The position numbers were made by a program, and so were the translations under genes. The notes under the pieces are model-generated. The model worked only from the letters and a program-made list of their open reading frames with translations, was not told where the DNA came from and ran no database searches. From Streptomyces sp. B21-105 (lineage in GTDB: Bacteria > Actinomycetota > Actinomycetes > Streptomycetales > Streptomycetaceae), in contig NZ_JARUMJ010000001.1 in NCBI RefSeq assembly GCF_036898465.1, positions 1,116,001 to 1,180,000 on the forward strand: a stretch of 64,000 bases of DNA. The letters are read 5' to 3'. Of this stretch, positions 1 through 9,877 are shown one piece after another; position 1 is the first letter of the stretch; every line of letters starts with the position of its first letter.

Positions 1-3000
1 TTGCTGCCCCAGAGCCGCCTCTTCGCCATGGGATACGGCATCAGCGACGAACTCGACCTCCTCGACGCCCGCGAGAAGGAGGAAGGCGAACAGGCCCTCG
101 ACGCCACGTTTCTGACCTGGCACCGGCTCCTGGCCACCTCCCAGGCCCTGTACCGGGGCGCGAGCTTCGAGGACCTGCGCCTGCCCGAGTACGGCGGCTC
201 CCTCTTCGACCCGGCCCGCTTCCCCTTCCTCACCGCCTGCGACTCCCAGGACACCCTGGCCATCACGGTCAGCGACCGCGTCATGCTCGAAGTCCTGCGC
301 GCCGTCCAGATCGCCCAGCTGCCCGGCGGAGCACGACGGATCTCCTTCCGCGACATCGACGTCGAACAGATCGGCTACATCTACGAGGGCCTGCTCGGTT
401 ACTCCTGCGAACCCGCCGAAGAGATCATCGTCGGCCTCACTGGCAGCGCGGGATCCGAACCCGAGATCCCCCTCGCCACCCTGGAAGAACTCAGCCAGGC
501 CAAGCGCACCGAGACCGCGCTGGCCGACGCGATCCTCGTCTGGATCAAGCAGCATCAGCCGGCTGCGAAGCCGTCCAGCAAGGCCGCCCTCACCAAGGCG
601 CTGAAGGCGGGCGAGACGCTTGATGACGCCGAGATCGCCCTGCGCGACGTCACCGACGACCCGGACCTGCGCGACCGGCTGCGCCCGTTCATTGGCATCA
701 TCCGCCGCGACCTGCGCAGTCGCCCACTGGTGGTCGAGCCCGGCGGCGTTCTGCTGGTGGAGACCCCCTCGCGCGCCTCAGCTGGCGCGCACTACACGCC
801 CCGCTCACTGGCCGAGGAAGTCGTCCGGTACGCACTGGAACCTCTGGTCTACTCTCCCGGACCGCACCAGACCGCGGACCAGAACACGTGGCGGCTGATC
901 GAAGCCGACCAGATCCTCGATCTCCGCATCGCTGACATCGCCTGTGGCTCGGGGGCCTTCCTCGTGGCTGCTGCGCGATACCTCGCCGACCGGCTCGTCG
1001 AGGCGTGGCAGCGCGATGACGTGGCATATGGGCGAACGCCCCACGACCTGCACGTCCACGCCATAAGGACCGTCGTCGCGACCTGCCTGCACGGCGCCGA
1101 CATCAACGGCATGGCCGTGGAGATGTGCAAGCTGTCGCTTTGGCTGGTCTCCCTGGACCCGAAACTCCCGTTCTCCTTCGTCGACGACAAGGTCCTGCAC
1201 GGCAACGCGCTGCTCGGCCTGACCGGCGCCGACCAACTGCGCCGCCTCCACATCGACCCCGCCGCGGCCGGTAACCAGCTCAGCGTTTTCGCCCTGGACG
1301 TGGACGACATCCTGGACCAAGCAGCCCGCCTCCGCCGCCAGCTCGCCACCGAGGTCGACGACAACGACCCGCAACGCTCGGCTGCCACGAAGCGACGGCA
1401 GTGGCGCCGGTACCAGGAGCTAACCGAGCAACTCGCCGACGTCGCGGACGGGGTGATCGCGGCCGGGCTGCAGTGGGGCGGCAAGCCTGGAAAGCAGCTC
1501 AAGGCGGCGTACGAGAACCTGCGCATCGCCGTGGAGAGCGCGTACCCCGCTGGCGGCGACGAGACGGACCGTGAACGGACGATGCTCAACGGCATCCAGG
1601 AGACCGGGCTTACTCCGACGGTGACGACGGACTACGCGCGATGGAAGCCGCTGCACTGGATTCTGGCGGTGCCGGATGTGATGGAACGAGGTGGGTTCGA
1701 CGCGGTGATCGGGAACCCACCATTCCTGGGCGGGACCAAGATTTCCGGAGCCTTGGGCGGAAACGTTCGGGATTGGTTCAGCCACGTACTTGCAGTTGGT
1801 CAAGGTGGTGGCCGCGCAGATATCGTGGCGTATTTTTTCCTTCGCGCCACGGAACTCTTGACACCGAAGGGCAATCTCGGCCTCATTGCAACCAATACTA
1901 TTGCTCAGGGTGACACCCGAGAGACGGGTCTCGACTTCATCGTTAGCAACGGGTTCACTATTACCCGGGCGACGCAGAGTCGTCCTTGGCCTGCCGTAAG
2001 CGCCAACTTGGAATATGCAGCAGTATGGGGAAGCCTGGGCGAGGTTTCACCAGAAGTGCCGCGAATGGCGGATGACGTCCCGGTCAGGCGGATCTCGACC
2101 CTCCTGGAGGCAAGCGGTCGAATCGAGGGACATCCAGTCAAACTGATCGAGAATCGAGGCGTAACATTTGAAGGATGTAAACCTTATGGTAGCGGTTTCG
2201 TAATCACGCAGGAGGAGGCTGCAGACTGGATCAAGGCGGACCCAAAGAACGCCGAGGTCTTGTTCCCCTACCTTAACGGCGAAGACTTGAATTCTCGCCC
2301 AGATTCGTCACCTTCTCGTTGGATCATCGATTTCAACGACCGAGCGGAATCTTCTGCTCGGGAGTACACACTACCGTTTGCTCGAATCCTGGAAGAAGTT
2401 AAAGGGGAGCGGGCACGGAAATCTAAGGCAGTCAGAGACGCGCCATGGTGGTTGTTTTTTAGGGCACGTCCGGCCATGAGGGCGGCAATTTCAGAGTTGA
2501 GTGAGATGCTCGTCCTGACAAGACACTCCGTGACCGTGATGCCTTGCAGGGTCAAAAAGGGTCCCATCCCTAGCGAGGCTACCGTCATCTTTGCCACAGA
2601 TTCCTTCTCTGATCAGGCAGTGCTGTCTTCAAGTCTGCATCAGTTGTGGGCAATCACGTACGGGTCGACCATGCGGGCCGATATTCGCTACACCCCGTCA
2701 GACGTATTCGAAACGTTCCCGCGCCCCGCGCATAGCGATAGACTTTCCGAAGTCGGGAGCATACTCAATGCGGAGCGGCGAAGTATTATGGTCCGCCGCG
2801 GCCTGGGGCTGACTAAGCTTTACCATTTGGTGAACGACTCAAACATAAATGACTCTCTGGACGCTGACGTCGCTCGCCTCCGCGAGATCCACGTCGAGCT
2901 CGACCGAGCCGTCATGGTCGCCTACGGCTGGGACGACGTCCCCTTGGAACACGACTTCCACACCTACCGCCAGGTGCAACGCTGGACAGTGAGCCCTGCC

Positions 3001-3120
3001 GCCCGGGTAGAGATCCTCGACCGCCTCCTCGCAGAGAACCATCGCCGTGCTGCATCGCAAGGCGTTGTCAGCCCCACCGGCAACAATGAAGCCATCGCGG
3101 AAGAGGAGGGCGACGAGTGA
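1..3120 (+). CDS. drmMI: DISARM class 1 adenine-specific DNA methyltransferase DrmMI (5' end cut by window)
   Basis: Large N6-adenine methyltransferase that in class 1 DISARM marks host DNA. The reading frame is open from the first base, so the true start probably lies upstream. Visible motifs are a SAM-binding loop DIACGSGAF (about residues 311-319) and the catalytic NPPF motif (VIGNPPFLGG, about residue 570). The C-terminal half, about 1,750-2,850, should hold the target-recognition region and is clearly AT-richer than the rest: 2161-2220 has 27 G/C of 60, against 40 of 60 in 241-300. The stop overlaps the GTG start of drmA (GTGA). The assignment rests on the MTase motifs plus the drmA-drmB-drmC order downstream. 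Class 1 normally has drmD upstream, which is not visible here. Confidence 0.88.
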   Translation: MLPQSRLFAMGYGISDELDLLDAREKEEGEQALDATFLTWHRLLATSQALYRGASFEDLRLPEYGGSLFDPARFPFLTACDSQDTLAITVSDRVMLEVLRAVQIAQLPGGARRISFRDIDVEQIGYIYEGLLGYSCEPAEEIIVGLTGSAGSEPEIPLATLEELSQAKRTETALADAILVWIKQHQPAAKPSSKAALTKALKAGETLDDAEIALRDVTDDPDLRDRLRPFIGIIRRDLRSRPLVVEPGGVLLVETPSRASAGAHYTPRSLAEEVVRYALEPLVYSPGPHQTADQNTWRLIEADQILDLRIADIACGSGAFLVAAARYLADRLVEAWQRDDVAYGRTPHDLHVHAIRTVVATCLHGADINGMAVEMCKLSLWLVSLDPKLPFSFVDDKVLHGNALLGLTGADQLRRLHIDPAAAGNQLSVFALDVDDILDQAARLRRQLATEVDDNDPQRSAATKRRQWRRYQELTEQLADVADGVIAAGLQWGGKPGKQLKAAYENLRIAVESAYPAGGDETDRERTMLNGIQETGLTPTVTTDYARWKPLHWILAVPDVMERGGFDAVIGNPPFLGGTKISGALGGNVRDWFSHVLAVGQGGGRADIVAYFFLRATELLTPKGNLGLIATNTIAQGDTRETGLDFIVSNGFTITRATQSRPWPAVSANLEYAAVWGSLGEVSPEVPRMADDVPVRRISTLLEASGRIEGHPVKLIENRGVTFEGCKPYGSGFVITQEEAADWIKADPKNAEVLFPYLNGEDLNSRPDSSPSRWIIDFNDRAESSAREYTLPFARILEEVKGERARKSKAVRDAPWWLFFRARPAMRAAISELSEMLVLTRHSVTVMPCRVKKGPIPSEATVIFATDSFSDQAVLSSSLHQLWAITYGSTMRADIRYTPSDVFETFPRPAHSDRLSEVGSILNAERRSIMVRRGLGLTKLYHLVNDSNINDSLDADVARLREIHVELDRAVMVAYGWDDVPLEHDFHTYRQVQRWTVSPAARVEILDRLLAENHRRAASQGVVSPTGNNEAIAEEEGDE

Positions 3121-6100
3121 CCACCCCCCAGCGGAAGAGCGACCAGCCGGCAGCCGCCGCCCAGGCCCCGCCCTACCGTCTAGCCCGCGACCCGGACGAC
3201 CGTTCCTGGACGGTGCGCGAGAACCTGGTCGACATCCTGGAGCGTGAGCTCCTTGGCCCGGCCAATGGCCCCGATGAGATCCTCGAAGGCGTCCCCGACT
3301 CGGCGTACCTGATCGGTCGGATTGCGCCCGTGCGGCTAACCGCCGGCCGCGACGACCCCGGCGAGGCGGGCTCGGACGAGGCCGCGAGCGACGTAGGCGA
3401 TGCAGTGGACGCCGCCGAGAGCCGGGGCGTGCCACTGACCGCCGTCGACGACAGCAGTGCCAGCTCGGATGAGGACGAGGTCGAGGACCAGCCGCAGAAG
3501 CGCGGGCTGATGATCCCGGCGTCGATGGGGCTGCGGTGCCAGATCCCCGACGATCTGGACGAGTTCACGGTGACCGCCTCGTGGGGAACGTACGAGCCGG
3601 TGAAGGAGAAGCGCGGGGAGGGTGCGGACGGGTCCGAGGGCGATGCGCCCCCTCCTGCCTTCCGTCGTTTCCAGCGCACCCCGCACGCCATCGCCAAGAC
3701 GATCAAGATCGCCGATCTAAAGCCGTCCCGTACTTCCGAGATCCCGCTCAAGGACAAGGTCGTACTGCGCGTGGATCGTTACGACGATGCCGAGCGAGGT
3801 TGTCGGCTGATCGAGGTGGCGCTCTGCAACGACCGAGAGACCCCCCGCAAGATCCCCGTCGAGGCGTGGCTGTACCAGACCAAGCTATCGGTGTCGGCCA
3901 GTGGCGCTGAGGTGTTCTTGCCGGTCAATGACGTACTCCTCGACACCCGCCAGGAGCCGGACGACGAACTGCGGCGGCTGCGGCTTCAGTACCGCAACCG
4001 TCTGGAGTTCGCCCATGGCCGGACCTGCTCGGTGGACTGGAAGGTAGCCGAGGGAGCGCGCAGGGCCAGCGAGGTCTGGACGACGTGGCTGCCGGTGAGT
4101 GAGACGCCTCAGACGGCCGCCGAGGAGATCGGCGCGGCCCTGCTGGACATGCGCAAGCTCCAGGAGGCGTCGACCGACGAACTGCGTACGGGTCTTGAGC
4201 CGATCGTCGCGGGTTACACGGCCTGGCTGGATGGCGAGGAGCAGCGGGCCGAGGTGCTTCCGGAGCATCTGCGGTCCGAGGGTTTGGACGCGGTCACCGA
4301 GGCGCGTCGGGTGCAGCGCCAGCTTGAGGAGGGTCTGAAGCATCTCCTCAGGGATGAGGAGGCGCTGCGCTGCTTCCGGTTCATGAACCGGGTGATGGCC
4401 GATCAGCGTGTGCAGTCCCAAGTCGCGGAGCGGCGAGCGAGTCGCCCGGAGGAGAGCATCGACGAGGCTCGCGAGGCGATCCTCGCGGAGAAGGGAGCCC
4501 TGGCGCATTCGTGGCGTACCTTCCAGCTCGCCTTCGTGCTCATGCAGTTGCCATTGCTGTCCGACCCGGCGGCCGAGAAGCGGTCGGGGGATCTGGCCAA
4601 GGCGCAGCTGCTGTTCTTCCCGACCGGTGGTGGCAAGACGGAGGCGTATCTGGGTCTGGCCGCGTACACGTTCGCGATCCGGCGCCGCCAAGGCGTCGTG
4701 GATGCCTTTGAGGGGCCATTGGACGGACGGTCCGGGGTGGCCGTTCTCATGCGGTACACGTTGCGTCTGCTCACCGCCCAGCAGTTCCAGCGCGCCACCG
4801 CCCTGGTGTGCGCAGCGGAGATGGCGCGGCGCGATGATGTGGCGACCTGGGGAGACGAGCCGTTCCGGATCGGGCTGTGGGTCGGTACCGATGTGAGCCC
4901 GAAGCGGTATGACGAGGCTGCCGAGCAGTTGCAGAAGGCCCACGGGGGCCGCGGGTATCGGCTGACGGTGCTGCAGATCCAGCGCTGCCCGTGGTGCGGG
5001 ACGCGGGTCGAGGCGCGGGATGTGCGCACGGAGCCCGCGCTGCGTCGGGTGTACGTGTACTGCGGTGACGAGCTGGCCGAGTGCCCGTTCTCTGACGGCG
5101 GTGAGGTCCCCGACGGGCTGCCGGTCCTCACGGTCGACGAGGAGATCTACCGGCTCGCGCCGGCGTTCGTCATCGCCACAGTGGACAAGTTCGCCCGTCT
5201 GGCGCGGGAGGGCGAGGCGGCCTCGCTCTTCGGGCATGTCTCGCGACGTTGCGAGCGGCACGGCTTCGTGCACCCCGACTATCAGCAGTGCGATATCAAG
5301 AACGGCAGCAAGCACCCCAAGAAGGACGGCCATCCGGCCGCTCCCGTGCACCCGGCCACCCGGCTCCGGCCCCCGGATCTGGTCATCCAGGACGAGCTTC
5401 ACCTGATCACGGGAGCCCTTGGCACCACGGTGGGCCTGTTTGAGGTGGCCATCGACGTGATGTCCGACTGGCGTACGAAGGACGGGCGCCCGGTTCGTCC
5501 GCTCCTTGTCGCCTCCACCGCCACCGCACGCAACGCGTCCGACCAGGTACATGCGTTGTACGGGCGGGACGTCACTATCTTCCCGCCGCAGGTCCTGGAT
5601 GCCGGGAACACCTTCTTTTCCAAGGAGATCCCGGTCTCCGAGGACAAGCCGGGTCGCCGGTACGTCGGGATCAGTACGACCGGGGTGCGCTTGACCACGG
5701 CGGAGATCCGGGTTGCCGAGGTTCTCATGGCCGGCGGGCAACTGCTTCTTGACCGCTCCGGCAGCGTGGCCGATCCGTACATGAGCCTGGTCGGCTACTT
5801 CAGCGCTACCCGTGAATTGGCCGGCATGGCACGGTATATGAGCGACGACATCCAGACCGCGCTCGCCAAGGGCCGCCCCTGGTCGAAGCTTCCCCGCCGC
5901 ACGGGTACCAATTACGGGTCGCTGCACGTCGCCGAGCTGACGTCACGTGTGGCCAGCGCCGACATCACCGCGACCCTCGACCAGATGGCGGTGTCATTCG
6001 ATCCAGGTTTCGACTCCACCGCGGGCAAGCGGAACCGGCGCGCGTTGCGGGAGGCGAAGAACCCTGAGCCCACGCGCGAGGTGAACCCGTACGACGTGGT

Positions 6101-6866
6101 ACTGGCCACCTCCATGCTGCAGGTGGGGGTCGACGTGACCCGGCTCGGTCTGATGCTCGTTGTAGGCCAGCCGAAAAACACCGCCGAGTACATCCAGGCG
6201 TCTTCCCGCGTCGGCCGGGCAGCAGACCGGCCGGGCCTGGTCCTCGCGCTGGGGAACTGGGCGCGCCCCAGGGACCTCGCCCACTTCGAGCAGTTCCGCC
6301 ACTACCACGAGACGTTCTACGCGCAGGTCGAGGCACTGTCCGTGACTCCCTTCTCGGTGACCTCGCTGGAACGCGGTCTGGACGGTGTGCTGGTCAGCGC
6401 GGCCAGGGTTTTGCAGGCCCCAAAGGCCGGCCCCGGCCAAGGGCTGTCCCCGGAGGACGGCGCGGCCCGTATCGAGGCCGAGCAGCACTTCGCCGGTGAG
6501 CTCATCGACGCCCTAGTGCGCCGGATTGCGCGGGCCGGCGACGAGGACGCGTCCAACCGCGCCCGCCTGCGCTTGGAAAACCGCCTTGATCAGTGGGGCA
6601 AGCGTCGCAAGCACCTCGTAGAGCTGCGTAAGTCACTGGTGTACGAGAGGGTTCTGGACGACAGCCGGCACGATGCCCTGATGATGAGCGCGGAGAACGC
6701 GAAGGCGGGCCTTGACACACGGGACGCGCCGCCGTTCATCGTGGCGAACTCGATGCGTGAGGTTCAGCCAGAGATCAACTTGTTGGTGAGCCCAATCAAG
6801 GAACGACTGGTGTACCGAGCACCTGACTATGCCCCGAAGTGGCAGATGCCGGAGGACAATTCATGA
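3117..6866 (+). CDS. drmA: DISARM helicase-like protein DrmA
   Basis: 1249-residue superfamily 2 helicase-like protein, part of the core DrmAB complex that acts on incoming phage DNA. It has a Walker A motif FFPTGGGKTEAY near residue 504, a DExH-type box in VIQDELHLITGALG near residue 758, an STATARN motif III, and motifs V/VI in LQVGVDVTR and YIQASSRVGR (about 1000-1035). A cysteine pair set (CPWCG, then C-x4-C) between motifs I and II suggests a zinc-binding insert. The GTG start overlaps the drmMI stop by four bases, and its own stop overlaps the ATG of drmB, so the operon is translationally coupled. Confidence 0.92.
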   Translation: MTTPQRKSDQPAAAAQAPPYRLARDPDDRSWTVRENLVDILERELLGPANGPDEILEGVPDSAYLIGRIAPVRLTAGRDDPGEAGSDEAASDVGDAVDAAESRGVPLTAVDDSSASSDEDEVEDQPQKRGLMIPASMGLRCQIPDDLDEFTVTASWGTYEPVKEKRGEGADGSEGDAPPPAFRRFQRTPHAIAKTIKIADLKPSRTSEIPLKDKVVLRVDRYDDAERGCRLIEVALCNDRETPRKIPVEAWLYQTKLSVSASGAEVFLPVNDVLLDTRQEPDDELRRLRLQYRNRLEFAHGRTCSVDWKVAEGARRASEVWTTWLPVSETPQTAAEEIGAALLDMRKLQEASTDELRTGLEPIVAGYTAWLDGEEQRAEVLPEHLRSEGLDAVTEARRVQRQLEEGLKHLLRDEEALRCFRFMNRVMADQRVQSQVAERRASRPEESIDEAREAILAEKGALAHSWRTFQLAFVLMQLPLLSDPAAEKRSGDLAKAQLLFFPTGGGKTEAYLGLAAYTFAIRRRQGVVDAFEGPLDGRSGVAVLMRYTLRLLTAQQFQRATALVCAAEMARRDDVATWGDEPFRIGLWVGTDVSPKRYDEAAEQLQKAHGGRGYRLTVLQIQRCPWCGTRVEARDVRTEPALRRVYVYCGDELAECPFSDGGEVPDGLPVLTVDEEIYRLAPAFVIATVDKFARLAREGEAASLFGHVSRRCERHGFVHPDYQQCDIKNGSKHPKKDGHPAAPVHPATRLRPPDLVIQDELHLITGALGTTVGLFEVAIDVMSDWRTKDGRPVRPLLVASTATARNASDQVHALYGRDVTIFPPQVLDAGNTFFSKEIPVSEDKPGRRYVGISTTGVRLTTAEIRVAEVLMAGGQLLLDRSGSVADPYMSLVGYFSATRELAGMARYMSDDIQTALAKGRPWSKLPRRTGTNYGSLHVAELTSRVASADITATLDQMAVSFDPGFDSTAGKRNRRALREAKNPEPTREVNPYDVVLATSMLQVGVDVTRLGLMLVVGQPKNTAEYIQASSRVGRAADRPGLVLALGNWARPRDLAHFEQFRHYHETFYAQVEALSVTPFSVTSLERGLDGVLVSAARVLQAPKAGPGQGLSPEDGAARIEAEQHFAGELIDALVRRIARAGDEDASNRARLRLENRLDQWGKRRKHLVELRKSLVYERVLDDSRHDALMMSAENAKAGLDTRDAPPFIVANSMREVQPEINLLVSPIKERLVYRAPDYAPKWQMPEDNS

Positions 6867-8896
6867 GTGACGAGACGCGGTTCGTCTACGACGTCACTCA
6901 CGCCGTCGACCCACTGGGCGATCTGGAGCAGGAGGCGGAGAAGGCCACCAAGCACAACCGCGCCAAGGTCGGCTCAGCCCGCCCCTCCTCCCTGCTTTAC
7001 ACCTACGGTCCCGGCGCGATCATGGACCTGCCACAGTTCACGATCATGCCCACTGGCTTGGACGAGTGGGACCGCATCTGGCAGCGGCGTGACTCCGCGC
7101 CTCCTCAGATCCACGCTCCACGGCTGCGTGACGTGGTCCGGATGATGCTGCGCTCCCCCGACGTGCAGCTGCGGCCGTATCCCTGGCAGCCGAAGAAGCA
7201 CAGCCGGTCCGCCGAGGGCAACGACCTCGGCGTCCCGTCCCGGGTCTTCCCGCAGTGGCTACGGTGCACTGGCTGCGACATGCTCGGGTTGCTCGCCCAG
7301 TTCGACTACCGCCATACGCATCCCTTCCGCACCGACCTGGCTGTCTTCGAGCATGCCAAGTGCACGGGGCGCGCGGGTGGCCGCACCCGCAAGCCGATGC
7401 GGCGCACCGCCATCCCGGCCCGTTATCTGCTGGCCTGCGTCGACGGGCACCTGGACGAGTTCCCGTACGACCTGTGGGTGCATCGCGGGCAGCCATGCAG
7501 CAAGGCAGAACTGCCCGCCCTGAAGATGGTCGACCGGACGGCCGGGAAGGGTGCCTCGGCCGTCATCCAGTGCGCATCCTGCGACTTGCGGCGCCCGATG
7601 AACGAGGCACAGGGCGAGGCCGGCAAGGCGAAACTGCCGAAGTGTCGCGGACGTCACCCGCACCTGGACGCCTTCGAGCCCAGGGGGTGCGGCAACGACA
7701 CCCGGCTGATGCTCGTCGGGGCCTCCAACCTGTGGTTCCCGGCCACCCAGTCGATCATCGTCATGCCGGAGTCCCAGGAAGAAAAAGCCAGTGACCTGGC
7801 CGACCGGGTCCGCACCGCGCTCGGCGACAAGCTCGCCAAGTACCGCGCCAGCCTCGACCTGATCAGGGACCTGCTGGGGATGGACGGCGGCGTAGACGTA
7901 ACCGGCCTGTCTGACCACGACCTGGAACAAATCCTTCAGGCCGCCTCCGCACCCACCGACACTCCGGAGGAGCAGGAAGAGAAGCTCCGCGACTGGGATC
8001 CGGTCGACCTTCTCGTACCTGAATGGCGTTACTTGCTGCGCGACATCGTCGGCACCCGCGTCGAGGACCCCAAGAGCGGCCTCACCCTCGCCACCCGCGA
8101 GCGAGGCGAGACCCTGCAGCCGGAGATCACCCGCGTCCTCGCGGTCGAACGTCTCCGCAAGGTGAATGCCTTGGTCGGCTTCACCCGCATTGATGACATG
8201 GACCGCGTCGGCGACCTCCCGCGCCGCCTGGCCCCACTGACCCGTACACCACGACCGGCCTGGACCGTAGCAACCGAGGACCGGGGCGAAGGCATCTTCC
8301 TCCAGCTCGACGAGAACGCAGTCGCCGCATGGGAAAAACGCGTCCTTGACACCGACATGTGGAAGTTCCACCGCGAGGCACACGTCAGAAACTTCCGACG
8401 CCGCTTCTCCGACACCGCCGACCAGGTCGACCCCGATACCCGCCTGAAGCCCCCGCGCTACTGGCTCATCCACACATTCGCCCACATCTTGATCCGCGAA
8501 CTCGCCCTCACCTGCGGCTACTCGGCGGCAAGTCTCAGCGAACGCCTCTACGCCTGGCCCGCCGCGGAGGGCCGAGACCCGTCGGCCGGCCTTCTGATCT
8601 GCACAACGGCGTCCGACAGCGACGGCACCCTCGGCGGCCTCGTCCAACTCAGCGAGCCTTCCCGCCTCCAAAGGGTCGTCGACAGCGCGCTACGCAAGGC
8701 CGCCCGATGCTCCTCCGACCCCATCTGCTCGAAGCGCACCCCGCAGGACCCTGAGGACTTCCTCCACGGTGCCGCCTGCCATTGCTGTGTCATGGCCTCG
8801 GAGACCTCCTGCGAACGCGCCAACCGTTTCCTCGACCGCCGCTTCCTCCTCGACCTGCCCGGCAGCAACCTCGGGTTCTTCCAGATCCATGAGTGA
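6863..8896 (+). CDS. drmB: DISARM protein DrmB (DUF1998)
   Basis: 677-residue DUF1998 protein, partner of DrmA in the DISARM core. The ATG at 6863 overlaps the drmA stop and has GGAGG about 12 bases upstream; an in-frame upstream ATG at 6839 lies inside drmA and is less likely. The C-terminal DUF1998 region is clear: HTFAHILIRELALTCGYS, then GLLICTTASDSDGTLGG, then a cysteine cluster (DPICSK, CHCC, SCERANRFLDR) that probably binds zinc. The N-terminal half carries further CxxC pairs (CTGCD, CASCD). Gene order and overlaps are as in DISARM loci. Confidence 0.92.
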   Translation: MSDETRFVYDVTHAVDPLGDLEQEAEKATKHNRAKVGSARPSSLLYTYGPGAIMDLPQFTIMPTGLDEWDRIWQRRDSAPPQIHAPRLRDVVRMMLRSPDVQLRPYPWQPKKHSRSAEGNDLGVPSRVFPQWLRCTGCDMLGLLAQFDYRHTHPFRTDLAVFEHAKCTGRAGGRTRKPMRRTAIPARYLLACVDGHLDEFPYDLWVHRGQPCSKAELPALKMVDRTAGKGASAVIQCASCDLRRPMNEAQGEAGKAKLPKCRGRHPHLDAFEPRGCGNDTRLMLVGASNLWFPATQSIIVMPESQEEKASDLADRVRTALGDKLAKYRASLDLIRDLLGMDGGVDVTGLSDHDLEQILQAASAPTDTPEEQEEKLRDWDPVDLLVPEWRYLLRDIVGTRVEDPKSGLTLATRERGETLQPEITRVLAVERLRKVNALVGFTRIDDMDRVGDLPRRLAPLTRTPRPAWTVATEDRGEGIFLQLDENAVAAWEKRVLDTDMWKFHREAHVRNFRRRFSDTADQVDPDTRLKPPRYWLIHTFAHILIRELALTCGYSAASLSERLYAWPAAEGRDPSAGLLICTTASDSDGTLGGLVQLSEPSRLQRVVDSALRKAARCSSDPICSKRTPQDPEDFLHGAACHCCVMASETSCERANRFLDRRFLLDLPGSNLGFFQIHE

Positions 8897-9623
8897 GGCG
8901 GACGCGCCACGACGCCTTGGCCAACTCCTCACCGGGACCGAGGCCAAAGGCATCGCGGACCGGCTCGCCGACGGTGACACCCTCACCGCAGCGCTCAAGG
9001 TCGTCGCGGTCGGCCAGCGGGCAGAGGTCCGACGCCTTCTGGAGGCGGTTGCCAGCGGCACCGGGCCAAGGCGCCAACAGGTCCTGGCCCTGCGCGCAAT
9101 CGAGGGGGCACGGGCTCTGCCGACTACTTTGTCACCGCTCTGGACCATGCCCGGACACCTCGTCCAGAGCGGGCCGCTCACCACCTCGGTGACCCGCCTC
9201 GTGGACAGCGCACGCCACGCAATCACGTGCTCGACCTTCAACTTCCAACGGAGTTCAGCGCTTTGGAAGTCGTTACGAGAAGCCGCACAGCGTGACGACA
9301 TCGCCGTCCGCGTCTATATGGACGCCCGGGCCGCGGACGGCGTCGGACAGCAACGGTCCCCGACGACTGCAGAAGTCGCTGCGCACCTAGCGCCGGCCGA
9401 GGTCTGGCGAACCAAGCAGTTCGACGGCACATACGTCCGCAACCACGCCAAGTTCCTCGCCATCGATCACCACCTTCTCCTGGTGACCAGCGCGAACTTC
9501 TCCTGGAGCGCGGAGAACAACAACGTCGAGTTCGGCGTCCTCATCGACAACCCGAACCTTGCCGAAGCCGTCGAGCGCGAGCTGCGCGAGGCGGAGGGCG
9601 CCCTGTACGAACGGATTTCCTGA
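8889..9623 (+). CDS. drmC: DISARM phospholipase D-like protein DrmC
   Basis: 244-residue PLD-superfamily protein, the last gene of the DISARM operon. The ATG at 8889 overlaps the end of drmB in another frame. A single HKD-type motif is visible: NHAKFLAIDHH near residue 185, followed by TSANFSWSAENNN, the usual continuation of the PLD active site. An earlier block, HAITCSTFNFQRS, would be the first half-site without a canonical HKD. In characterised DISARM, DrmC is dispensable for some phages. No other gene follows on this strand; hairpins lie downstream. Confidence 0.87.
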   Translation: MSEADAPRRLGQLLTGTEAKGIADRLADGDTLTAALKVVAVGQRAEVRRLLEAVASGTGPRRQQVLALRAIEGARALPTTLSPLWTMPGHLVQSGPLTTSVTRLVDSARHAITCSTFNFQRSSALWKSLREAAQRDDIAVRVYMDARAADGVGQQRSPTTAEVAAHLAPAEVWRTKQFDGTYVRNHAKFLAIDHHLLLVTSANFSWSAENNNVEFGVLIDNPNLAEAVERELREAEGALYERIS

Positions 9624-9725
9624 CGTCTCGCAGAGCGGCCTTCCGGAGCCTCTCTGTGAGAACCAGGCGTCGCCTACCCACCCGAGCTGCATCGCCAACA
9701 AACAACGGTGCCCTCGCCGGACACT

Positions 9726-9838
9726 GCACGCCGTCGTAGCCCGGCGTGCGCAGACGCCCTGCCGGAGTTTTCCGGCGGGCTTCGTCGTCCCACAGGGGGT
9801 AGCAGTGCGCCCGGCCGGCAGATGAGCTGGCCGGGCGC
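9726..9838. terminator. Three consecutive hairpins between convergent genes
   Basis: Three inverted repeats sit between drmC (+) and the convergent gene at 9878: GCACGCC/GGCGTGC (9726-9732 with 9743-9749); a stem with one bulged T around GCCGG/CCGGC (9757-9780); and a perfect 10-base stem GCGCCCGGCC/GGCCGGGCGC (9807-9816 with 9829-9838). There is no strong T-run. Most simply they form a bidirectional terminator block. Confidence 0.55.
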
Positions 9839-9877
9839 TTCGCTTCTACCATGAACGGCGGGGGCCGCCGCGCCGTC

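Noticed and set aside
3885..5927. 680-residue open frame opposite drmA
   Set aside because: Antisense shadow of a well-supported DISARM gene; composition is Arg/Leu/Pro-rich and no domain is seen.
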